Source: Clostridium sp.
Lineage (GTDB): Bacteria; Bacillota; Clostridia; Lachnospirales; Lachnospiraceae
Direction: 5' to 3'
DNA: 61,589 nt
Assembly (NCBI GenBank): GCA_023664385.1
Contig: JAMPFU010000016.1
Location: forward strand, 1-61,589
A model generated the notes under the pieces. That model made no database searches. It saw only the letters and a program-made list of their open reading frames with translations, and was not told the origin of the DNA. Both the position numbers and the translations under genes were made by a program. Every line of letters starts with the position of its first letter. Position 1 is the stretch's first letter. This document shows, in pieces, positions 1 through 9,275 of this stretch.

Positions 1-45
1 AATATGCTAAAGATAGCTCGGTAACCATAAAAATACAAAATATAA

Positions 46-106
46 GAGGCTTGTCAATGTAATTTTATGTGTGCCTTAAATCCTTACTGCAACAAGCCCC
101 TTTTTT
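46..106 (+). terminator. Possible long-loop terminator at window edge
   Basis: The arms GAGGCTTGT (46-54) and ACAAGCCCC (92-100) can pair at eight of nine positions and are followed by six T. The loop is long (37 nt), so it is a weaker call than the other terminators. Read on the plus strand it would end a gene left of the window; on the minus strand it lies just after the stop of the first gene. Confidence 0.4.
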
Positions 107-110
107 GTTT

Positions 111-2381
111 TTACATCTGGTAGAACATCAGGTTGTCCTTGAGCTCCTCCACGTTTTCTCCGTCAGCCTTAATATATTTGTCGTATACCGTCTGATGGTG
201 CTTGAGCTGCTTTTCTGTCTGATGCTCAAACTTGGTAATGGACGTCTGATAAACAGGGTTGTCCTTGAGGGTATTCCTGATAGCCTTTGCAAACGGACAG
301 TACCTTACAAGTATGTCCCTCGATACCTTGTTAAGACGGAAGCTTCCCTTGGATTCAAAAACAACCCAGTTAGCATAATCTCTTGTGAATACTTCACGGT
401 AATTGTTCTTGCAGCGGGAAAGTGCAATTTTAATCTTTTCCTTTGAGTCTGCCGAAAGGTCATTGTTTTTACGGTAGAACTGGATATAGGAACAGTATTC
501 TGCCGTCAGCGACTTGTCAAGAATGTCGTTCCAGTGAACGCCCTGTATTTTACGGCACATCTCCCAACGGAAAGCACCCATGACATGAATCATTAAATCA
601 TCAACCTCTGACATTGTAAAAATCGGAAACATAAATCTGCCCGGAGTATCACTTTTAACGCCTGAGGTTTCCTGCCACATAATGCCACGGCTTCCTGCAT
701 TCGGCATCAAAATCATGTCAGGCAGAACCTCTTTCATAATACGTTCACTGGTAATGCCCTTTGCCTGATCTGAGAAAAGCACCTCACGGTAAAATACCGA
801 ATAATCAACTTTTCTGATGGCATTCATGGCATTTTCAAGCTTCTCCGCAGTTACAAGCATCTTGTCAATGGAAGCGAGAAGGTCATCGCCATAAAGCACA
901 GGGCAGAAGGTTGTTACCCTGCCGTATGTAGTTTTGTTGACGGAGGTAAACATATTTTCAATTTCAAACTGTACTTTTCTTGCATTGTCCTGTAAGTATT
1001 CTTCTGCCTGCTCGCTTGTGATAGTTCTTCTTTTGAGAAGGTCTGCAATATGCGACTTGTAATCCATGTCAAATTCATTTTTACAAGGCTCCTTCTCACC
1101 CTTGTAAATACATTTCAGCCACTCATAGATGGTGAAGATATACTTTGAACGGCATACGTCAATATGCGCCGAAAGCTCATAGAGGGCATTTGTATTTTCT
1201 TCGCCGATAAATGAGGAGTCCATAAATCCAAAATTCAGGAACATTTCTATGTCGGGCATAATGCCTGCCTCGTCAGTCATGGCATGCATAAATACCTTGT
1301 AGTAAACCTCGTAAAATGCTTTGGAGGTATTTCTCCTGATTGTCTGCACATGCTTTTCAGTGGAATTTTTATCCTTTAAATCACGATAGCCTGTAAAGGT
1401 TTCGTAAAGCTGGTCGATTTCCTCGCCTGCATATCCTGCATAGTTCAGTATATGATACAGGCAGTCCTCTCCAAGCACATCCATTTCCTTTCTTGCAGGG
1501 GTTAAAATGCCGTTCTTCTCAGAAAGCTCTGCATCATAGTCATAATTTTTAAATTCGTTGGCACGAAGCTCAAGCATTTTCTTGTTGTATATATTCAGCC
1601 TGTCGGCAACCTTGAGAATGAGGTTAATATCTTTTTTGATAGGCTCTATATCATACAGCTTGTAATAAACCTTGACAGAAAGCTCAAACAGAAGCGTAAA
1701 TAAATCGTTGCGTGTATCACAAAGCAAAATGCTTTTGTTATAGGTAAGGTAGGATTCCATCTCCATGACGCCCAAGGTAAATCTGTGCATCTGCGCACTT
1801 GCCTCCATGATTACGCCTACGGTCAGGCTGTCATCCTTTCCCATAAGGTTTATGTACTCAGACATATAATTCTTTATGATGCTGTCGCTGTTATTTATCT
1901 CCCATGCCTCCGCCTGGTGGCTCATAATAAGACTGTTAAAACGCTCTATCTTGGAAAAGGGCTCCACGTCGACCTTGTATGTACTGCAAAGATGTCTGTA
2001 GTCGTCATAAAGTGACTCTACAAAGCTGTGAAACTGGCGTGTGTTTGTATCTAAGCTTGAATAAAGCGTAAGTGTCTGATGACGCTGCTCAAGGGCAGCT
2101 CTTAGAAACAAGCTTCTTATTTTTTCATGTCGTTTCAAAAGTGACTTTAAATCGGCAGAGCTTTGACATACAAATGATGCAAGCACGGTATCCTCAGCCG
2201 CAATGTAATCGCACTGAAAAATGTCTTTGTCGGCAATGCCGATGATTGCATTTTTTTTCAGGATAATCTCTGAAAAACCAAATTTCTGTATTACGCTTCC
2301 CTCCTGTATCAAATACCAGCAGGTTACTTTATCATTTTTCTGAGCAATGCTCTGATTTTGTTGGAACTTTAATAATTGCAC
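111..2381 (-). CDS. Cyclic-nucleotide-binding-domain-like protein, large hypothetical
   Basis: A soluble protein of about 756 residues without signal peptide or membrane segment. The N-terminal ~100 residues look like a cyclic nucleotide-binding (CRP-like) beta-roll domain: a Q-rich lead, then the pattern 'YLIQEGSVIQKFG' and 'NAIIGIADKDIF'. The remaining ~650 residues are mostly helical and I do not recognise a catalytic motif. The start is chosen at GTG 2381, because AAGGAG lies nine bases before it; the upstream in-frame ATGs overlap that ribosome site. It is transcribed divergently from the EAL-domain gene, with a 190-base gap between them, and neighbours two c-di-GMP genes, which suggests, but does not prove, a role in nucleotide signalling. 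No DNA-binding helix-turn-helix was recognised, so it is probably not a CRP-type transcription factor. Confidence 0.75.
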   Translation of the reverse strand: MQLLKFQQNQSIAQKNDKVTCWYLIQEGSVIQKFGFSEIILKKNAIIGIADKDIFQCDYIAAEDTVLASFVCQSSADLKSLLKRHEKIRSLFLRAALEQRHQTLTLYSSLDTNTRQFHSFVESLYDDYRHLCSTYKVDVEPFSKIERFNSLIMSHQAEAWEINNSDSIIKNYMSEYINLMGKDDSLTVGVIMEASAQMHRFTLGVMEMESYLTYNKSILLCDTRNDLFTLLFELSVKVYYKLYDIEPIKKDINLILKVADRLNIYNKKMLELRANEFKNYDYDAELSEKNGILTPARKEMDVLGEDCLYHILNYAGYAGEEIDQLYETFTGYRDLKDKNSTEKHVQTIRRNTSKAFYEVYYKVFMHAMTDEAGIMPDIEMFLNFGFMDSSFIGEENTNALYELSAHIDVCRSKYIFTIYEWLKCIYKGEKEPCKNEFDMDYKSHIADLLKRRTITSEQAEEYLQDNARKVQFEIENMFTSVNKTTYGRVTTFCPVLYGDDLLASIDKMLVTAEKLENAMNAIRKVDYSVFYREVLFSDQAKGITSERIMKEVLPDMILMPNAGSRGIMWQETSGVKSDTPGRFMFPIFTMSEVDDLMIHVMGAFRWEMCRKIQGVHWNDILDKSLTAEYCSYIQFYRKNNDLSADSKEKIKIALSRCKNNYREVFTRDYANWVVFESKGSFRLNKVSRDILVRYCPFAKAIRNTLKDNPVYQTSITKFEHQTEKQLKHHQTVYDKYIKADGENVEELKDNLMFYQM

Positions 2382-2504
2382 GTTGACCATCTCCTTCATT
2401 CTTTTACAACTATATAAGTATACCAAATTATTTGCATAACATCAAAGACTAAATGAAATTTATGCTAATTTATGATATTTTACGTCAAATGTCAATGGTT
2501 TTGC

Positions 2505-2533
2505 TTGTTAATTGGCGCTTGTTTTGCTACAAT
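2505..2533 (+). promoter_or_regulatory. Predicted sigma-A promoter for EAL gene
   Basis: TTGTTA (2505-2510) and TACAAT (2528-2533) are separated by 17 bases and lie 38 bases before the start codon of the EAL gene. This is the best sigma-70 type match in the divergent gap. Confidence 0.5.
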
Positions 2534-2571
2534 TTGGGTAGGGCAATAAATCATGAAGGGGGTATATAAAG

Positions 2572-3774
2572 ATGGAAGCATTAAAGGAAGATTTAATTTC
2601 AGAAGTTAGTGAAGCAATGAAAAACCATGAATTAAAGGTTTATTATCATCCCCAGTATGATGCAATCACAAGCAAGCTTGTGGGTGCAGAGGCATTGGTA
2701 CGATGGGTAAAACCGGATGGTTCCATTATAATGCCGGGAAGCTTTATCCCCCAACTGGAGGAGGACAATGCAATTTTAGATTTGGACTGGTATATGCTGA
2801 GAGGGGTGTGTGACTTTTTAAAAAGACAAAAGGAGCAGAATATACATAGCGTTACAGTGGCAGTCAACTTCTCCAGAAGACATATTTATGAGGATGATTT
2901 CGTGGAACGCTTATGCAAAATAGTAAGTGAATATGATGTGCCACGGAAAATGATTGAGGTAGAAATTACGGAGTCCGCCTTTGTTGACCAATCAGAAAAG
3001 ATTACGGAACGTATTGAGAACATACGGGCGGCAGGCTTTCGGGTAGCCATAGATGACTTTGGAAGCGGTCTTTCGTCTTTAAGCTTTGTCAAGGATATTT
3101 CCGTGGACGTTTTAAAGATTGACAAATCACTGTTAAGCAGAAATTGCGAGGATGAAAAAGAGCGTATTGTATTGGAGAGTATATTTAATTTTGCTCATCG
3201 GCTGAAGCTTACCACTGTGGCTGAGGGTGTGGAAACCAGGGAACAGTTAGGATTTTTAAGAACCTGCTCCTGCAAGGTCATTCAGGGATTTTTATTTGCA
3301 AAGCCAATGCCTGAGGCAGATTTTATGGAGCTTTGCAAAAAGGATGAGGATGTGGAAGAAATGGAGGATATTTTGCTTGTTCAGGCACCTACAAGTGCAA
3401 CCCAGCTCTTATTGGAAGCAGTATTTACAAGATACCCTTTGGTTATTTTCTCCAACCTCACGAGAAACAGCTTTTACATGATGGCATATGAAAATTTTAC
3501 GTCCCGTTCCTGTCCTTCTACAGGTGTATTTGACGAGCTGATTGCCCATGGGGCTTCCTCCATGCATCCTGAGGATCAGGACCTGTTTCGGAATACATTT
3601 AGTATTTCCAATCTATTGTCTGCTTATGAAAGAGGCGAAAAGTCCGTCAGCATCGTTACAAGGCAGATTGGGGACGACGGCATATACCGCAAGGTGGAAA
3701 CTACAGATTATTTTGTGAAAAATCCATCTGTCGATGACGTTTTGGTAATTGCACTCTGTCAAAATCTGGAATAG
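2572..3774 (+). CDS. EAL-domain c-di-GMP phosphodiesterase with C-terminal PAS-like domain
   Basis: Predicted to hydrolyse c-di-GMP to pGpG in the cytoplasm. The EAL domain occupies roughly residues 10-255 and keeps the catalytic set: EALVRW (E40), the metal-binding Asn in AVNFS, Glu in VEITES, the DDFGSG aspartates, Lys in LKIDKS, Glu in AEGVET and the QGFLFAKP terminus. It is therefore expected to be active. Residues ~270-400 resemble a PAS-type fold ('HPEDQDLF' then 'VSIVTRQIGDDG') of the kind found next to GGDEF/EAL domains in Lachnospiraceae, probably a sensor. The start has a strong GGGGG ribosome site. There is no membrane segment. The next gene is a membrane-bound GGDEF cyclase only 51 bases on, so synthesis and breakdown of c-di-GMP are encoded together, probably in one transcript. 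Confidence 0.93.
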   Translation: MEALKEDLISEVSEAMKNHELKVYYHPQYDAITSKLVGAEALVRWVKPDGSIIMPGSFIPQLEEDNAILDLDWYMLRGVCDFLKRQKEQNIHSVTVAVNFSRRHIYEDDFVERLCKIVSEYDVPRKMIEVEITESAFVDQSEKITERIENIRAAGFRVAIDDFGSGLSSLSFVKDISVDVLKIDKSLLSRNCEDEKERIVLESIFNFAHRLKLTTVAEGVETREQLGFLRTCSCKVIQGFLFAKPMPEADFMELCKKDEDVEEMEDILLVQAPTSATQLLLEAVFTRYPLVIFSNLTRNSFYMMAYENFTSRSCPSTGVFDELIAHGASSMHPEDQDLFRNTFSISNLLSAYERGEKSVSIVTRQIGDDGIYRKVETTDYFVKNPSVDDVLVIALCQNLE

Positions 3775-3825
3775 ATAAGCAGCACCCTCGCTTAATATTA
3801 ACGAATCATAAAGGAACAGGATAGT

Positions 3826-5571
3826 ATGGATAAAAGAAGCAGATTATATTATATCATGTATGCGTTTATGGCGATAACAATTTGTATTTTAATTGTCAGC
3901 GTGGCAATTAAGGGTGATACGCCTTCTCCGACAGATGAATTGTCGGAGGAGACGATTGCCTTTGACGGGGAGTGGACGCTGGAAAACGGAACGGTCGTTG
4001 ATTTGGATTACCTGAATAAAACCGAGGGCGTTAAGACAGGTAAGCAGTTCAGCATTTACAGCACCCTTCCTGACAAGCTTCAGGAGGGGGTGTCCCTTTG
4101 CTTTAGAACGAAAAATATTTTTTACAAGGTTTATATTGACGGAAAGCTAAGATACGAGCCTGAGGTTAAGGAGAACAGTGGTTACAATAAGTCCCTTGGA
4201 AACAGGCATAACTATGTGCCTCTTTACAGTGAGGACGCAGGAAAAACGGTACAGATTAAAATTACAACCGTATACGACAATGCAAAGACAAGGATAACGG
4301 ACGTATATATAGGCTCATCAGGCGGTGTGGCACTTTCTTTTATCAGGCAGGAGCTGTTTGCAATTCTTAACAGTGTTTTGCTTCTGTTTATAGGCATCAT
4401 TCTTATATTTGCAGATATTCCTTTGAATTTTAAAAGGGAAAAGAATCATGAGCTTATGTTCTTAGGCTGTACCTCTGTAAGCATAGCCATATGGTGTCTT
4501 CTTGAAACAGGAGTTTTTCAGCTCTTTTTGGGTGACAGCAGACTGATACAGACGATTACCTGTACGAGTTTGATGCTGATTGTCATTCCGATGACGCTTT
4601 ATTTTGATAAGGCATTTGGTTTTGGGTTTAAACACGTAAAGGGATTGCTTTGCACATTTTCCTTTCTTGGATTTTTAGTATGCTTTTCCCTGCATTTCCT
4701 TAACATTATGGATTTCCATGAAACGCTTGTGATTACACATGTATTGTGTGTATTTTCAGCAGCCGTAATTATACTTTCCGTTATCAAAAGGAGGGTCAAA
4801 AAGCAAAAAACGGAAAGCAGGGCAATTTTCCGCTGGTTTCGTGCAGTTGGGCTGTTAGCCATTGCCGTATCTGCAATGCTGGATATCGTAAGATTTTATG
4901 TATCTGCTTCACCTGACGCTGCAATGTGCGTCAGGGTTGGGCTTATTATATTTATGATATGCTTTGGCTTGTCAAGCTTGGAGAAAACCATAAATGCCGT
5001 CAAGCTTGGCGCACGCTCCGAGATGATAAGCGAGCTTGCATATAAGGACGGTCTTACGGGGGTTGGAAACAGGACCTTGTTTAAGGAGCGGGTTGCAGAG
5101 CTTGAGGAAAATAAGAATTATGCAAATGAGGTCATTTTTGTCATGTTTGATGTCAATGACCTAAAATATATTAACGATAAAATGGGACATCAGATAGGAG
5201 ACCAGCTCATTGTCAAGGGTGCGGAGATTATAAGAAATTCCTTTGAGGGACTCGGTGGAAGCTGTTATAGAATTGGCGGCGATGAATTTATTGTAATTAT
5301 TACGGGAGATGTGCCTGTTGCACAATACAATGAGGGAATGAAGCGGTTTGAATCAGCCATTGCAGAGCATAATGCAAACCCTGATAAGAAATTCAGGATA
5401 AGCATTGCTTACGGATATGCAACCTATAATGAATCGAACAGGGACAAAACAATGTCAGATATATGGCATATGGCGGACGCATTTATGTACAGAAATAAAA
5501 AGGATATGAAGGCACGCATGATTGAGGCAGACGCATATTATACAGGCAAGCTGTATGCGTCAGACAAATAA
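3826..5571 (+). CDS. Seven-TM sensor diguanylate cyclase (GGDEF)
   Basis: Predicted to make c-di-GMP from two GTP. One N-terminal membrane helix (residues ~8-27) leads to an extracellular domain (~30-175) with a beta-rich look similar to the 7TMR-DISM extracellular class. About seven membrane helices follow (~178-385), then a cytoplasmic GGDEF domain (~405-575). The active-site loop is canonical, RIGGDEF, near residues 482-488. The RxxD inhibitory site that normally lies about five residues before GGDEF is absent, so classic product inhibition is not expected. The start has an AAGGAACAGG ribosome site. It follows the EAL gene and probably senses an external ligand, which I cannot identify. 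Confidence 0.9.
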   Translation: MDKRSRLYYIMYAFMAITICILIVSVAIKGDTPSPTDELSEETIAFDGEWTLENGTVVDLDYLNKTEGVKTGKQFSIYSTLPDKLQEGVSLCFRTKNIFYKVYIDGKLRYEPEVKENSGYNKSLGNRHNYVPLYSEDAGKTVQIKITTVYDNAKTRITDVYIGSSGGVALSFIRQELFAILNSVLLLFIGIILIFADIPLNFKREKNHELMFLGCTSVSIAIWCLLETGVFQLFLGDSRLIQTITCTSLMLIVIPMTLYFDKAFGFGFKHVKGLLCTFSFLGFLVCFSLHFLNIMDFHETLVITHVLCVFSAAVIILSVIKRRVKKQKTESRAIFRWFRAVGLLAIAVSAMLDIVRFYVSASPDAAMCVRVGLIIFMICFGLSSLEKTINAVKLGARSEMISELAYKDGLTGVGNRTLFKERVAELEENKNYANEVIFVMFDVNDLKYINDKMGHQIGDQLIVKGAEIIRNSFEGLGGSCYRIGGDEFIVIITGDVPVAQYNEGMKRFESAIAEHNANPDKKFRISIAYGYATYNESNRDKTMSDIWHMADAFMYRNKKDMKARMIEADAYYTGKLYASDK

Positions 5572-5628
5572 ATCAATTTTTAGTACATAAAGAAAATTAT
5601 GGAATATACTGATAGAGGGAGGATAAAT

Positions 5629-6414
5629 ATGAAAGAGACAATGCTGGCACTGTGGATTCCTTTTATAGGTACTGCACTTGGCGCATCTACCGTACTTTTT
5701 ATGAAGGATAAGCTTAACGAAAAGCTGCAGAAAGCTCTTTCAGGCTTTGCAGGAGGTATTATGATTGCGGCGTCCGTGTGGTCGCTGCTTATTCCTGCCA
5801 TTGAAATGTCAGAGGAAGGCGGCATGAAAAAACTGTCATTTATCCCTGCTGCTGTCGGTTTTCTGCTGGGTGTGTTTTTTCTTTTACTTCTTGATGTACT
5901 GATACCCCATTTACATGTAAATGAAGATAAGGCGGAGGGTCTGCCTGCCCATATTTCAAGGACGGCAAAGCTGGTGCTTGCAGTAACCCTTCACAATATA
6001 CCTGAGGGCATGGCTGTAGGCGTAACCTTTGCAGGCGTAGTGGCAAAGGACAGCAATATTACATTTATGGGTGCCATGGCGCTTACAATCGGTATCGCCG
6101 TACAGAATTTTCCGGAGGGCGCCATCGTATCAATGCCTATGTGTGCTGCGGGAGCAGGAAAGAAGAAAGCATTTTTTTATGGAGTTTTGTCAGGGATCGT
6201 GGAGCCGATAGGCGCTATCATAACGCTGTGGCTTTCGGCACATTTACTTTCTGTTATGCCGTATCTTTTGGCATTTGCAGCAGGCGCAATGATGTATGTG
6301 GTGGTGGAGGAGCTTATACCTGAGTCCGCAGAGGGCGAACATTCAAACATTGGAACAATAGGCTTTGCAGTGGGATTTGTTATCATGATGATTTTGGATG
6401 TGGCGCTTGGATGA
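5629..6414 (+). CDS. ZIP family divalent metal transporter
   Basis: A 261-residue membrane protein of the ZIP family (GufA/ZupT-like), predicted to import zinc or related divalent cations. Around eight hydrophobic helices are visible. The two metal-binding motifs of the family are present: HNIPEGMAVG in the fourth helix and QNFPEGAIV in the fifth; a third conserved segment, VEELIPES, is near the C-terminus. A His-containing loop (LIPHLHVNEDK) may also bind metal. The start at 5629 is chosen because GGGAGG lies seven bases upstream; the in-frame ATG 30 bases earlier has no such site. The VWA-like gene follows 34 bases downstream, so they may be co-transcribed. Confidence 0.92.
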   Translation: MKETMLALWIPFIGTALGASTVLFMKDKLNEKLQKALSGFAGGIMIAASVWSLLIPAIEMSEEGGMKKLSFIPAAVGFLLGVFFLLLLDVLIPHLHVNEDKAEGLPAHISRTAKLVLAVTLHNIPEGMAVGVTFAGVVAKDSNITFMGAMALTIGIAVQNFPEGAIVSMPMCAAGAGKKKAFFYGVLSGIVEPIGAIITLWLSAHLLSVMPYLLAFAAGAMMYVVVEELIPESAEGEHSNIGTIGFAVGFVIMMILDVALG

Positions 6415-6448
6415 TTTTGATAAAAATTGCTTGAGGGGAATGTCAAAT

Positions 6449-7753
6449 ATGGTAAGTGAAATCGCAGAAGAAATATTTGAGCTTGCAAGGGCGGACATCA
6501 TGGTAAAATACAGGTATTTTGACGTTGCCCTTTTGGCAATTCGCCTAAAGGAAGCCTACGGATATGGAAAGGTCGGTCTTAGGGGAGATGCGCTTTGCCA
6601 TGACCCGGTCTATATTGTTCAAAATTATAGGAGAGACGGCAATTATGCCGTAAGACTTTATCTGCATGTCATTATGCATAAAATTTTTTTCCATGAAAAT
6701 CAGCTTGGACATATTTTGACCAAAAAAAATGCTGCGTTAAGTGATGAAAAACGCATAGAGTATTGGAACTTGGCGGCGGATATGGCTGCCGAGGCGGCAG
6801 TGCTTGATTTGACTGGGAATGCATTTTATCTTGCAGGGGACGATAATAAAAGACAGCTTCTTGAAAAAATGGGTGCCCGTGTTCCGAGGCTTACGGCGCA
6901 GCTTATTTACAGGGAGCTTGTGAATGAAGGAATAGAGGAGCAGGCGCTTTTACAGTACGGACAGGCTTTTTTCCTTGACTGCCATGACGCATGGCTTGGG
7001 GAGGAAAGAAATGAGCTTATCATAAATAAAAAGCAGTGGGAAAAAATATCGGAGAGATTGAGCAGTGACATAAAGAATTTTTCTAAAAAAAGGGCTTCGC
7101 ATATCATGGAGGACAACCTTTGGGAAGGACAGAAAAAATATGTGAGCTACAATCACATATTGGAGCATTTCCTGTCTTATGGTGAGGAGACGACTGCAAG
7201 CCCGGATGAATTTGATTATGCGTATTATATGTATGGGCTTCGCTTATATGGAGCTATGCCGCTTATTGAACCGTTGGAATATCGGGAGGCAGACAAGATT
7301 CGGGAGCTTGTCATAGCCATAGATACATCAGCCTCCTGCAAGGGGGAGCATATCAGGGGCTTTTTGCAGAGGACATATGATATTTTCCGTGCAAGGGAGC
7401 ATTTTTTTGATGAATTTCATATCTTGATTTTATTGTGTGACGATAACATTATTTCGGAGGAACATATCAGCAATTGGGACGCATTTCAAACATATGTAAA
7501 AAATGTGAAGGTGTCAGGCTATGGTGGTACGGATTTTCGTCCTGTGTTTGAGAAGGTGGAAATGCTCATAAATAATGGGACGATAAGAGCTGTAAACGGA
7601 CTCATATATTTTACGGACGGATATGGAATTTATCCTGAAAATGCACCTGACTATAAGACTGCCTTTGCATTTTTAAATGAGGATAAAAACAGACATGAGG
7701 TGCCTTGGTGGGCGATTAAGACCGTTTTGGAGGAGGAGCTTTATGAATATTAA
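6449..7753 (+). CDS. VWA-like protein of the DUF2201 (putative metallopeptidase) family
   Basis: A 434-residue soluble protein. The C-terminal third is a von Willebrand factor A-like domain with the MIDAS metal site: DTSAS, then the Thr/Asp of GGTDFRP, then FTDGYG. The N-terminal part corresponds to the putative metallopeptidase region of this family, but the expected HExxH is HVIMH here, lacking the glutamate, so peptidase activity is doubtful. The start at 6449 has GAGGGG ten bases upstream. It overlaps the MoxR ATPase gene by 11 bases. MoxR and VWA partners commonly act together as chaperone-like or metal-insertion machines; that role is inferred from the pairing. Confidence 0.85.
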   Translation: MVSEIAEEIFELARADIMVKYRYFDVALLAIRLKEAYGYGKVGLRGDALCHDPVYIVQNYRRDGNYAVRLYLHVIMHKIFFHENQLGHILTKKNAALSDEKRIEYWNLAADMAAEAAVLDLTGNAFYLAGDDNKRQLLEKMGARVPRLTAQLIYRELVNEGIEEQALLQYGQAFFLDCHDAWLGEERNELIINKKQWEKISERLSSDIKNFSKKRASHIMEDNLWEGQKKYVSYNHILEHFLSYGEETTASPDEFDYAYYMYGLRLYGAMPLIEPLEYREADKIRELVIAIDTSASCKGEHIRGFLQRTYDIFRAREHFFDEFHILILLCDDNIISEEHISNWDAFQTYVKNVKVSGYGGTDFRPVFEKVEMLINNGTIRAVNGLIYFTDGYGIYPENAPDYKTAFAFLNEDKNRHEVPWWAIKTVLEEELYEY

Positions 7754-9254
7754 AGAGGCGAAGGCTTATATAAAGGATACCATAAAAATTTATCTTGAAC
7801 GGGATGAATTTGGGGCGTATAAAATACCCATATCAAAGCAAAGACCGATTTTTATGGTCGGGGCTCCCGGAATAGGAAAAACTGCCATTATGGAGCAGCT
7901 TGCAGAGGAGCTGGGGGTTGCCCTTGTATCGTATTCCATGACGCACCACACAAGACAGTCGGCGCTTGGACTTCCGTTTATAAAAAAGAAAAAATACGGC
8001 GGGCAGGAATTTGACGTTTCCGAGTATACCATGAGCGAGATAATCTCCACGGTATACGACACGATGGAGACAAGCGGCATAACTGAGGGCATACTTTTTC
8101 TTGACGAGATAAATTGTGTGTCTGAAACACTTGCACCCTCAATGCTTGCGTTTTTGCAATACAAAACCTTTGGCAGACATAAGGTGCCTGAGGGCTGGGT
8201 GATTGTAACGGCAGGAAATCCCAAGGAGTACAATCGGGGCGTAAGGGAGTTTGATGTTGCAACCCTTGACCGTCTTAAGGTTATGTCGATTGAGCCTGAT
8301 TTTGCCGTATGGAAGGAATATGCCGCAAGCAAGGGCATATGCGGCTCAGTCATAGGTTTTCTTCAGGCGGAGCCTGACTATTTTTATCATATTGAGACTA
8401 CCGTCAAGGGACGCTCCTATGTGACTGCAAGAGGGTGGGAGGATTTGTCCCACATGATTTCCATGTATGAGGAAAATAAAATAACCGTTGATTACGGACT
8501 TATAGCCCAATATATAAGAAATGAATCTATTGCGAGGCGTTTCCTTGCCTATTATGAGCTGTATCATAAATATAAAAATGAGTATGCCCCTGAGGAAATA
8601 TTGTCAGGAAATGCGGGTGATGACGCTGTCCGTAAGGCAAGGGAGGCATCCTTTGATGAACGGCTGGCGCTCTTGGGGGTTCTGCTTGATTATGTGACGG
8701 CTGATACAAGGGAAGCTGTAGATGGGGCTTGTTATATGGAGGAGCTTTTAAAAAGGCTTACGGCTGTAAAGGAAAATGGTGATATACCTACGGCACTCGC
8801 AGACGAGGAGAGAAGCTGTCAAGCCGTTATAGACAGGCTTAGCATTGCAGGCGCTCTTTCCACGGAGAAAAAACAGCTCTTAAAAAGAGTGAGGCGTACA
8901 TTGAATGAAATGCTGCATGCTGTATCAAAGCGAGATGACAGTGCTGTTGCCTTTGTAATTATAAAAGGCGTGTATGACAAGGAGCTTGCTGACATGAAGG
9001 CTTTGGAAAAAACAGTGGGAGGCAGGCTTGAGGCACTGTTTCGCTTTGTGGAGGACGCATTTGGCGACGGGCAGGAAATGCTTGTTTTGGTTTCCGAGCT
9101 TACTGAGAATAGCTGCACTGCAAAATATATCAGCCTGTTCGGGTGCGGCAGCTATGCAAAATATAGTGAGAGGCTTATGGTAAGCGACAGAAAAATGCAG
9201 CTTGATGAGAAGATAAAAAAGCAGGAGGCATATTTGGAGCAGCTTAAGCTGTAG
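7743..9254 (+). CDS. MoxR-type AAA+ ATPase
   Basis: A 504-residue cytoplasmic AAA+ ATPase. Walker A is GAPGIGKT (residues 40-47); Walker B with the catalytic Asp-Glu is LFLDEIN near residues 117-123; the sensor-1 Asn lies in TAGNP and a sensor region follows with 'FDVATLDRL'. The C-terminal ~200 residues are helical and specific to this subfamily. The start is chosen at 7743 because GGAGGAG lies just upstream; longer in-frame starts would run deep into the VWA gene. Its 11-base overlap with that gene indicates translational coupling. It is expected to remodel or activate a protein partner together with the VWA protein. Confidence 0.9.
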   Translation: MNIKEAKAYIKDTIKIYLERDEFGAYKIPISKQRPIFMVGAPGIGKTAIMEQLAEELGVALVSYSMTHHTRQSALGLPFIKKKKYGGQEFDVSEYTMSEIISTVYDTMETSGITEGILFLDEINCVSETLAPSMLAFLQYKTFGRHKVPEGWVIVTAGNPKEYNRGVREFDVATLDRLKVMSIEPDFAVWKEYAASKGICGSVIGFLQAEPDYFYHIETTVKGRSYVTARGWEDLSHMISMYEENKITVDYGLIAQYIRNESIARRFLAYYELYHKYKNEYAPEEILSGNAGDDAVRKAREASFDERLALLGVLLDYVTADTREAVDGACYMEELLKRLTAVKENGDIPTALADEERSCQAVIDRLSIAGALSTEKKQLLKRVRRTLNEMLHAVSKRDDSAVAFVIIKGVYDKELADMKALEKTVGGRLEALFRFVEDAFGDGQEMLVLVSELTENSCTAKYISLFGCGSYAKYSERLMVSDRKMQLDEKIKKQEAYLEQLKL

Positions 9255-9275
9255 GATTTATGTACATTATGTCTC

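Noticed and set aside
69-446. Open frame on the plus strand opposite the first gene
   Set aside because: It is antisense to a well-supported protein, lacks a ribosome site and shows no family pattern.
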